The notes beneath the pieces are model-generated. The model saw only the letters and a list, made by a program, of their open reading frames with translations. It was not told the origin of the DNA and did no database searches. This document shows positions 5,626 to 11,711 of a DNA stretch of 19,468 nt, piece by piece; the first letter of the stretch is position 1; every line of letters starts with the position of its first letter. The stretch comes from an uncultured Massilia sp. GTDB taxonomy: Bacteria; Pseudomonadota; Gammaproteobacteria; Burkholderiales; Burkholderiaceae. The translations under genes were made by a program, and so were the position numbers. The stretch spans positions 1 to 19,468 of the forward strand of contig CAMPHU010000075.1 of assembly GCA_946886065.1 (NCBI GenBank), given 5' to 3'.

Positions 5626-7898
5626 CCGCTGTGGCCAGCTACACGGTCGCCGTGCGCGCCCTGTGCGAGTTCACCGCCAAGCAGGGCGACCTCGACCTGC
5701 GCTTCACGCCCTCCCCCAGCGCCCAGGAAGGCATCGCCGGACACGCCGTGGTCGCGTCCCGCCGCGGCGGCAACTACCGCAGCGAAGTCGCGCTGTCCGG
5801 CCAGTGGAAGGCGCTGACGGTGCGCGGCCGCGCCGACGGCTACGATCCGGACGAAAACCTGATCGAAGAGGTCAAGACCCATCGCGGCAAGGCCGATTCC
5901 ATCCCCGACAACCACCGCCACCTGCACTGGGCCCAGCTGCGCGTCTACGGCCACCTGATGTGCGTGGAGCTGGGCATGGAGCGCGTCAACCTGGCCCTGG
6001 TCTACTACGACATCGGCAGCGGCCATGAAACCGTGCTGCGCGAAAGCCGCGATGCGGGCTGGCTGCGCGAGCACTTCGAGCAGCTGTGCGAGCGCTTTTC
6101 CAGCTGGGCCGCCAGCGAAGCCGCGCACCGCGCCGCGCGCGACGCGGCCCTGAGTGAACTGCGCTTCCCCCATGCCGGCTTCCGTCCCGGCCAGCGCCAG
6201 CTGGCCGAGGGCATCTACCGCGCCAACGCCGGCAAGCGCTGCCTGCTGGCCCAGGCGCCCACCGGCATCGGCAAGACCGTGGGCAGCCTGTTTCCGGTGC
6301 TGAAGGCCATGCCCCAGCAAGGCATCGACAAGGCTTTCTTCCTGGCCGCCAAGACGCCGGGGCGCCAGCTGGCCTTGCATGCCGCCGCCAGCCTCGGCGC
6401 CGGTGCGAGCCCGGCCGCGGGTTGGTTGCCGCTGCGGGTGCTGGAACTGACCGCGCGCGACAAGCTGTGCGAGCATCCGGACAAGGCCTGCCACGGCGAG
6501 TCCTGCCCGCTGGCCAAGGGCTTCTACGACCGCCTGCCGGCCGCCCGCGCCGATGCGGCCACCGTCCCGGTGCTGGACCAGCAGGGCCTGCGCGAGGTGG
6601 CGGCCCGGCACGAAGTCTGCCCCTACTACCTGGGCAGCGAGATGGCGCGCTGGTCGGACCTGATGGTGGGCGACTACAACTATTACTTCGACGGCGGCGC
6701 GATGCTGTACGCGCTGGGCCTGAACAACGGCTGGAAAGTCAGCGTGCTGGTCGACGAGGCCCACAACATGGTGTCGCGCGCACGTTCCATGTACACGGCC
6801 GAGATCAGCCGCGAGCTGCTGCGCAGCGCCCGCGCCGGCGCCCCGCCGGTACTCAAGAAGGCCCTGGAAAAGGTCGGCCGCGCCTGGACCGACGTCGACC
6901 GCGGCGCCGCCGCGCCCTACCAGGTGCTGGACGGCGTGCCCGAGAAGCTGGTCAACGCCCTGCAGAACGCCGGGAGCGCGGTCAACGACTACCTGGCCGA
7001 GTTCCCGGGGCCGCTCGATCCGGACCTGCAGCGCTTTCACTTCGACGCCCTCGCCTTCGTGCGCCTGGCCGAATCCTTCGGCGAGCATTCGCTGTGCGAC
7101 CTGGCGCGCGAAGGGGTCCGGGACTCGACGATCTGCATCCGCAACGTGGTGCCCGCGCCCTTCCTCGGTCCGCGTTTCGCCTTCGCCCACTCGACCACCC
7201 TGTTCTCGGCCACGCTCAGCCCCTGGCATTATTTCTGCGACCTGCTCGGCATGCCGGCCGACACCGCCTGGGTCGACGTCGAATCGCCCTTCCAGGCGCA
7301 CCAGCTGCAGGTGCACGTCGCCGGCACGATCTCCACGCGCTACCAGCACCGCAAGGCCTCGGTCGGCCCGATCGCCGGGCTGATCGCGCGCCAGTACCGC
7401 GAACAGGCGGGCAACTACCTGGCCTTCTTCAGCAGTTTCGACTACCTCGACCAGGTCGCGGCCGAGCTGGCGGAGCACTACCCGGATGTCCCGTCCTGGC
7501 GCCAGGAGCGGCGCATGAGCGAAGCCGAACGCCAGGCCTTCCTCGACCGCTTCGCGCCCGGCGGCGCCGGTGTGGGTTTCGCCGTGCTGGGCGGCGCCTT
7601 CGGCGAAGGGGTGGACCTGCCGGGAGACCGCCTGATCGGGGCCTTCGTCGCCACCCTCGGGCTGCCGCAGGTGAACCCGGTCAACGAGCAGCTGCGCGAA
7701 CGCATGCAGAAGCTGTTCGGGGCCGGCTACGACTACACCTATCTCTATCCCGGCATCCAGAAGGTGGTACAGGCGGCCGGCCGCGTGATCCGCACCGAAA
7801 GCGACCGCGGCGTGGTGTGGCTGATCGACGACCGCTTCGCCCAGCCGGGCATCCGTGCGCTGATGCCGGCCTGGTGGGAACTCGATGCGCCGGCCTAG
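5622..7898 (+). CDS. XPD/DinG-type Fe-S DNA helicase with N-terminal RecB/Cas4-like PD-(D/E)XK nuclease domain
   Basis: 758 aa from the TTG at 5622, which overlaps the fan1 stop as TTGA and has GGGAG 8 bases upstream; the GTG at 5631 is the alternative start. The N-terminal domain shows a nuclease core: D72, then E83-V-K85, and a RecB-type QxxxY (Q105, Y109). The helicase has Walker A QAPTGIGKT (211-219), four cysteines C283, C290, C295 and C333 placed like the XPD/DinG 4Fe-4S cluster, DEAH (378-381), a motif near SATLSPW, and a final QAAGRVIRTESDRG. XPD-family helicases move 5' to 3' on single-stranded DNA; the fused nuclease suggests coupled unwinding and trimming. Its operon partner is FAN1, pointing to cross-link or fork repair. 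The 3' end overlaps the convergent lytTR gene by four bases. Confidence 0.93.
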   Translation: MTAVASYTVAVRALCEFTAKQGDLDLRFTPSPSAQEGIAGHAVVASRRGGNYRSEVALSGQWKALTVRGRADGYDPDENLIEEVKTHRGKADSIPDNHRHLHWAQLRVYGHLMCVELGMERVNLALVYYDIGSGHETVLRESRDAGWLREHFEQLCERFSSWAASEAAHRAARDAALSELRFPHAGFRPGQRQLAEGIYRANAGKRCLLAQAPTGIGKTVGSLFPVLKAMPQQGIDKAFFLAAKTPGRQLALHAAASLGAGASPAAGWLPLRVLELTARDKLCEHPDKACHGESCPLAKGFYDRLPAARADAATVPVLDQQGLREVAARHEVCPYYLGSEMARWSDLMVGDYNYYFDGGAMLYALGLNNGWKVSVLVDEAHNMVSRARSMYTAEISRELLRSARAGAPPVLKKALEKVGRAWTDVDRGAAAPYQVLDGVPEKLVNALQNAGSAVNDYLAEFPGPLDPDLQRFHFDALAFVRLAESFGEHSLCDLAREGVRDSTICIRNVVPAPFLGPRFAFAHSTTLFSATLSPWHYFCDLLGMPADTAWVDVESPFQAHQLQVHVAGTISTRYQHRKASVGPIAGLIARQYREQAGNYLAFFSSFDYLDQVAAELAEHYPDVPSWRQERRMSEAERQAFLDRFAPGGAGVGFAVLGGAFGEGVDLPGDRLIGAFVATLGLPQVNPVNEQLRERMQKLFGAGYDYTYLYPGIQKVVQAAGRVIRTESDRGVVWLIDDRFAQPGIRALMPAWWELDAPA

Positions 7899-8623
7899 CC
7901 CAGGCGTTCGCGCACTTTCGCATAGCTGCCGCGGCTGATCGGCAGGCGCGCGCCGCTGTGCAGCACGGCGCAGTGGCTGTCCTTGCTGACCGCTTCGATG
8001 CGCGCGATGGCGCCGACCTTGACGATGTAGGAACGGTGGATGCGCAGGAAAGCGCCGGGTTCGAGCTGGCTTTCCAGCTCCGACAGGCGCTGGTTCTTCA
8101 GCCAGGTTTTCCCGCCCGCCGCGATCTGCACGTAATCGTCCTGGGCCTCGATGTAGTCGATCTCCGCGGCCGGCACCACGTGCACACGCGCACCGTCGCG
8201 GATCAGGATGCGCTCGAGCGGCGCGTGGCGCTGCGCCGCCTCGGCCACGACCGCCTCGATCCGGGCCGGCTGCGGCGCGCGCGAGCGGGCATGCGCCAGT
8301 GCCTGGGCCAGGCGCTCGCGCGAGAACGGCTTGAGCAGGTAGTCGATGGCGTGCACCTCGAAGGCCCGCAGCGCGAACTGGTCGTAGGCCGTGGCGAAGA
8401 TGTAGTGCGGCTTGCTGCCTGCCAGCTCCACCACTTCGAAGCCGTCCAGCTTGGGCATCTGGATGTCGAGGAAGACCAGGTCCGGATCGTGCTCCGCGAT
8501 CGCCTTGACGGCCTCGAAGCCGTTCGCGCATTCGCCCACGATCTCGATGTCCGCATGCCCGGCCAGGAATTCGCGCAGCAGCATGCGCGCCAGCTGTTCA
8601 TCGTCGACGATCAGTACCCGCAT
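7895..8623 (-). CDS. LytTR-family response regulator (AlgR/LytR type)
   Basis: 242 aa. The receiver domain (1 to about 120) has the acidic pocket D7-D8, the phospho-acceptor D53 in DLVFLDIQMPKLDG, the ATAYD switch region and the LLKPF lysine. The LytTR DNA-binding domain follows at about 138-240 (RILIRDGARVHVVPAAEIDYIEAQDDYVQI, then FLRIHRSYIVKV and ISRGSYAKVRERL). It is a DNA-binding transcription regulator phosphorylated by the sensor kinase encoded just upstream, whose stop lies 14 bases before this start. GGGGAGA about 10 bases upstream is the ribosome binding site. It is the last gene of a four-gene operon. The stop codons of this gene and of the helicase lie on the same CTAG. Likely DNA targets are the direct repeats upstream of the operon. 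Confidence 0.95.
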   Translation of the reverse strand: MRVLIVDDEQLARMLLREFLAGHADIEIVGECANGFEAVKAIAEHDPDLVFLDIQMPKLDGFEVVELAGSKPHYIFATAYDQFALRAFEVHAIDYLLKPFSRERLAQALAHARSRAPQPARIEAVVAEAAQRHAPLERILIRDGARVHVVPAAEIDYIEAQDDYVQIAAGGKTWLKNQRLSELESQLEPGAFLRIHRSYIVKVGAIARIEAVSKDSHCAVLHSGARLPISRGSYAKVRERLG

Positions 8624-8637
8624 GTTTCGTTCTCCCC

Positions 8638-9702
8638 TCAGTCGCCTGTCTCGGCGGGCAGCACCAGGTCTACCCGGAATAATTGTTGTTCGCGCGCCCA
8701 GTGTACGCTGGCCTCGATGCCATAGGCCGCCGCCAGCCGCTGGCGCACATTGAGCAGGCCGATGCCTGCGCCGCCCCCGGTGTGCGCATCGTCGTCGGCC
8801 TCGTTCTCGACCCGGATGCGCAGCAGCGAGCCGGCCCGTTGCGCACGCACGGTCACGAGGCCCCCTTCGAGCCGCTGGCCGATGCCGTGCTTGACCGCGT
8901 TCTCCACCAGGGGTTGCAGGATCATCGGCGGCAGCTTGCAGCGCGCCGCTTCCGGATCAAGCTCGCAGGCGAAACCGAGGCGCGGCCCGAAGCGCACCTG
9001 CTCGATCGCCAGGAATTGCTCCACCAGCGCAACCTCGTCCGCCAGCGCCACCTTGCGGTGCGCTTCGAGTCCCAGGGTATGGCGGAAGAAGCCCGCCAGC
9101 TTCAGGGTCATGTCGCGCGCCCTGCCCGCGTCGATGGCGGTCAGCGCGCTGATGGAATTCAGGCTGTTGAACAGGAAGTGGGGATCGACCTGGGTGCGCA
9201 GCATGCGCAGCTCGGCGTCCTGGGCCAGCAGCCTGAGTTCCAGCTCGCGCGTCTCGGCGCGCCGGGCGCGTTCGAATTCGAGCACCAGGTAATGCGCCGC
9301 GCCGGCCATCCCGTAGAGCAGCACACCGACCCCGAACATCACCGCCGCGAAGGGCCGCGACATCCTGACCGCTTCCCATTCCGGGGCCAGCGCCTGCCCC
9401 AGCGCCGCCCAGGCCGCGCCCGCCGCGCACCATAGCACCGAGGCCGTCACCGCGCTGAAAGCGAACACCGCCAGCACCGATCCCAGCGGTTTGCCGGCCA
9501 GCGGATACGCGCGGCACAGGTAATAGGCCGAGAAGCCGCAGGCGCTGGCGTAGGCCAGGCTCAGGGGTACCGCGAACAGCAGGCTGGCGACCATGCTCGC
9601 GCCGGTCGTCGCGTTGATCAGCCCGGAAAGCAGCAGGCCCAGCATCAGCCAGGCCAGCAGGTAGAGCACGGCGCTGCGCCGCGCCCAGAAGCTTTCGCCC
9701 AT
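8638..9702 (-). CDS. LytS/AlgZ-type sensor histidine kinase
   Basis: 354 aa. About five hydrophobic segments fill the first ~140 residues (for example VLYLLAWLMLGLLLSGLI and PFAAVMFGVGVLLYGMAG). A short coiled linker rich in Glu/Arg/Leu follows, then the His_kinase (PF06580) H-box RTQVDPHFLFNSLNSI with phospho-acceptor H175, and the ATPase domain with N-box LQPLVENAVKHGIG and G-box GAGIGLLNVRQRL. No extracellular sensor domain is evident, so a signal is probably perceived in the membrane or through the LiaF-like partners. The ATG shares one base with the preceding gene's TGA (TGATG), indicating translational coupling. It pairs with the downstream LytTR regulator. Confidence 0.94.
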   Translation of the reverse strand: MGESFWARRSAVLYLLAWLMLGLLLSGLINATTGASMVASLLFAVPLSLAYASACGFSAYYLCRAYPLAGKPLGSVLAVFAFSAVTASVLWCAAGAAWAALGQALAPEWEAVRMSRPFAAVMFGVGVLLYGMAGAAHYLVLEFERARRAETRELELRLLAQDAELRMLRTQVDPHFLFNSLNSISALTAIDAGRARDMTLKLAGFFRHTLGLEAHRKVALADEVALVEQFLAIEQVRFGPRLGFACELDPEAARCKLPPMILQPLVENAVKHGIGQRLEGGLVTVRAQRAGSLLRIRVENEADDDAHTGGGAGIGLLNVRQRLAAAYGIEASVHWAREQQLFRVDLVLPAETGD

Positions 9703-10412
9703 CAGTTGCGCACTTCCACGCCGCCCATGATCGCGTAGCCCCGGATCACCAGCCGCTTGGCGCCGGCCGGCGGCTGGATGGTCTTGTCCTCGAAGCCGCC
9801 CAGGATCGGGGTGCCCTGCAGGATCACGGTCCAGTCGGGCGGGCACTTGATGGTGACGCCGCCCCAGAACGCGAAGACATTGATCACGGCTTCGCCCCCG
9901 GGCTGGATCGCGCAGCTGCGCATGTCGAGCGAGCAGCCGCCCATCACCGCCGTGATTTCGCCGCCGCGGAAGGCCTGGCTGTTGACCCGGCGCTCGAAGC
10001 CGCCCATGATCGCGGTGCTGTCGATGATATCGTCTGCGATGGCGTCCTTCGAGCCGCCCGCCACCATGCGCCGTCCGCGCGCCGCCTTCACCAGCATCAG
10101 GGCGCCGAGGCCGATCAGCGCCAGCGGCCACACGGCGCGCCAGCTGAACTCGATGATGTCCATGCGGTCGAGGGTGAGCAGCAGGCCGATGCCGAGCAGG
10201 ACTGCGCCCACCAGGCGGCCGCCCGGGGTGGCGGTGTCGCACAGCTTGACCGTGCCGACCACGATGAAGAGCGTCGGCCAGAACGAGAACGCGCGGTGCA
10301 TGTCGAGGATGCCGAGGTTATCGAGCAGGAACAGGAGTCCCATCGCGATCACCAGGAAGCCCAGGACCACCTGGCTGGTCATGCCGCTGCGCGGCTGGAT
10401 ATTATCCTTCAT
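9702..10412 (-). CDS. LiaF-like membrane protein (four TM segments plus cell-wall-stress response C-terminal domain)
   Basis: 236 aa. Four transmembrane helices lie in the first ~115 residues (VVLGFLVIAMGLLFLLDNL, FWPTLFIVVG, LVGAVLLGIGLLLTL, PLALIGLGALMLV); the repeated pattern is typical of the LiaI/LiaF-like TM region (DUF5668). The C-terminal half is a beta-rich repeat of the LiaF C-terminal type, with recurring IMGG/VMGG/FWGG/ILGG turns (for example STAIMGGFERR, ITAVMGGCSLD, YAIMGGVEVRN). In Firmicutes LiaF represses the LiaS kinase until the envelope is damaged. Here the protein sits directly before a LytS-type kinase and overlaps it by one base, so a modulator role is inferred. It overlaps the upstream gene by 11 bases. 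Confidence 0.87.
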   Translation of the reverse strand: MKDNIQPRSGMTSQVVLGFLVIAMGLLFLLDNLGILDMHRAFSFWPTLFIVVGTVKLCDTATPGGRLVGAVLLGIGLLLTLDRMDIIEFSWRAVWPLALIGLGALMLVKAARGRRMVAGGSKDAIADDIIDSTAIMGGFERRVNSQAFRGGEITAVMGGCSLDMRSCAIQPGGEAVINVFAFWGGVTIKCPPDWTVILQGTPILGGFEDKTIQPPAGAKRLVIRGYAIMGGVEVRN

Positions 10413-10776
10413 GGCGGTTCCCCTGGTTGTTGGCGAAGCGGCGGGTGATGAAGGGGTCGAGGACCAGCTTCACGCCCCAGGCCAGGATGAACAGCGGCCA
10501 GCTGTTGCGGAAGGTGAGGCCGAACAGGTGCTCGAACACCGCGAACAGCCACAGGCCGATGAAGACCAGCCACAGCCCGCCGCCGAATTCCTTCGGACTC
10601 GGATAGCCGATGGTCTGGTTGATGCCCACCGCGACCAGCAGCAGCGGCCAGTAGCGCCACAGGGATTCCACATCCATGTAGCCGAGGCGGTCGAGCAGCA
10701 CGGCGCCGCCGACCAGGATCAGGATCAGGCCCCACACGACCTGCTTGCGCAACCGGTATGCGTCTTCGGTATTCAT
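10402..10776 (-). CDS. Small four-TM LiaI/LiaF-like (DUF5668) membrane protein
   Basis: 124 aa, first gene of the operon. Four hydrophobic segments: QVVWGLILILVGGAVLLDRL, YWPLLLVAVGINQTIG, GLWLVFIGLWLFAVFEHLF and SWPLFILAWGVKLVLDPF. The arrangement of two GxxLLLDRLG-YWPLLL units matches the LiaI-LiaF-like TM region, as in the next gene but without its C-terminal domain. The start at 10776 has GGGAG 7 bases upstream; a longer upstream reading has no such site. The 3' end overlaps the LiaF-like gene by 11 bases, so the two proteins are probably made together and may form a membrane complex with the kinase. The exact function is unknown. Confidence 0.85.
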   Translation of the reverse strand: MNTEDAYRLRKQVVWGLILILVGGAVLLDRLGYMDVESLWRYWPLLLVAVGINQTIGYPSPKEFGGGLWLVFIGLWLFAVFEHLFGLTFRNSWPLFILAWGVKLVLDPFITRRFANNQGNRHEG

Positions 10777-10848
10777 GTTCTTGCTCCCTTGTGTTATCGA
10801 ACTGGAAGCACGATACCGGATGCCGTGGCGGGAGCGGAAGCGCTTTTC

Positions 10849-10918
10849 GGCGAATGGCGGACGGTGGACGGCGAATGGCGAAGAATTCGGCCGGCCGCGA
10901 CGCAGGGGCGGCGAACGG
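10849..10918. promoter_or_regulatory. Candidate LytTR (AlgR-like) binding-site array upstream of the liaF-like/lytSR operon
   Basis: GGCGAATGG occurs at 10849-10857 and 10870-10878, inside a 12-bp perfect direct repeat CGGCGAATGGCG (10848-10859, 10869-10880) with 21-bp period. GGCGAACGG follows at 10910-10918. Read toward the operon they are CCATTCGCC, CCATTCGCC and CCGTTCGCC, which match the AlgR site CCGTTCGTC at 7, 7 and 8 of 9 positions. Two boxes about two helical turns apart are the usual LytTR arrangement. Binding by the operon's own regulator is inferred. Confidence 0.5.
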
Positions 10919-10953
10919 CGGCGCAAGGTATGCGCAATGGATAGGGACAGACG

Positions 10954-10983
10954 AAAAAAAAGCCCGCCTCATCAGGGCGGGCT
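10954..10983 (-). terminator. Intrinsic terminator of the 57-aa small-protein gene
   Basis: AGCCCGCC (10961-10968) pairs with GGCGGGCT (10976-10983) over a 7-base loop. The A-run at 10954-10961 becomes a U-tract on the minus strand. It lies 18 bases after the stop codon at 11002. Confidence 0.9.
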
Positions 10984-11001
10984 CTTCGGAACCGAAGCGG
11001 A

Positions 11002-11175
11002 TCAGGCGGAGGCGGCAGCCTCGCGTGCAGCCTGCCCCTTGGGCTGGTTGCGGTACTTGGCGCGCGCCTCGGCCTGGCGCACGGCTTCGCGGGCGACGTT
11101 CGAGCGCTTGATCTCCAGCCTTTCCTTCTTGCCGCGGTGCTGTGCTTCGTTCTTGTTGCCGATCTTGTGGGTCAT
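11002..11175 (-). CDS. Small basic hypothetical protein (57 aa)
   Basis: 57 aa, rich in Lys, Arg, Ala and Gln (MTHKIGNKNEAQHRGKKERL, then REAVRQAEARAKYRNQPKGQ). It is very basic, has no cysteines or membrane segment, and is predicted helical or disordered. An AGGAGG lies 4 bases before the ATG, and a strong terminator follows the stop; both support a real, well-translated gene. Charge suggests nucleic-acid or ribosome contact, but no domain is recognised. The other small gene lies 65 bp upstream on the same strand and may be co-transcribed. Confidence 0.75.
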   Translation of the reverse strand: MTHKIGNKNEAQHRGKKERLEIKRSNVAREAVRQAEARAKYRNQPKGQAAREAAASA

Positions 11176-11240
11176 GATGCCTCCTGGTGTGTGCCGATCA
11201 CTGAAACGGCGCGCGCCTTGCGCAGGCGGCGCCGCGTAGC

Positions 11241-11402
11241 CTACGAGCGGTTGGTTCCCATCTTGAGGTCCGCAGGCATCAGCATACCCCAGCCAAGCTG
11301 GCGCCGGATTTCCTCCGGAGTCGGGGGCGGTTTGGGATCGCGCGAGCGGCGCTCGAGGTATTCGCGAACCAGGTGCTTGGGTGGGTGCTTGACGTCGGAC
11401 AT
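11241..11402 (-). CDS. Small hypothetical protein (53 aa) with PPTPEEIRRQLGW motif
   Basis: 53 aa from the ATG at 11402, chosen because GGAGG lies 5 bases upstream; a longer reading to about 11540 has an Arg-rich N-terminus and no such site. The sequence MSDVKHPPKHLVREYLERRS is followed by DPKPPPTPEEIRRQLGWGML. It is basic, Pro-rich and has one likely amphipathic helix, EEIRRQLGWGM. I do not recognise a function. It has no terminator before the 57-aa gene downstream, so the two may form one transcript. Confidence 0.65.
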   Translation of the reverse strand: MSDVKHPPKHLVREYLERRSRDPKPPPTPEEIRRQLGWGMLMPADLKMGTNRS

Positions 11403-11658
11403 GGCGACCTCCGCTTCGTTGAGGGCCGCCGCTCGCTTGCGCTCGCAACGGCCCGAATTCTGGTGCCGGTCCTCGAGGCGACCGGCTAACCTGCTGAGGT
11501 GTCGGAACACGCCGAATCGAATCGCACGTCCCTCACTCACACGGCTTCATGATAGCGGCGCAGCGCCTGCGTTACCGTTAGGTGGCGCACACTTGCTTGT
11601 CGGACGACACGCCGTCCGCATGACAGCGCATTTAACGTCGAGTCAACCGGGCATGGGA
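11403..11658. other. Intergenic stretch upstream of the small-protein genes
   Basis: No convincing gene is seen. It must contain the promoter of the minus-strand 53-aa gene. A TATCAT (minus strand, about 11550) could be a -10, but its -35 is poor. Otherwise nothing recognisable lies here until the receptor terminator. Confidence 0.4.
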
Positions 11659-11660
11659 AT

Positions 11661-11687
11661 AAAAAAAGGGGAGCCGAAGCTCCCCTT
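11661..11687 (-). terminator. Intrinsic terminator of the TonB-dependent receptor gene
   Basis: AAGGGGAGC (11666-11674), loop CGAA, GCTCCCCTT (11679-11687): a 9-bp perfect stem. The A-run at 11661-11667 gives a U-tract on the minus strand. It starts 25 bases after the receptor stop codon. Confidence 0.93.
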
Positions 11688-11711
11688 GCATCGCATCGCT
11701 GCGTCAGGCGA

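Noticed and set aside
5598..8531. Minus-strand open frame of nearly 1000 codons
   Set aside because: It runs antisense to the helicase and out of frame through the lytTR gene. The sense frames carry intact motifs.
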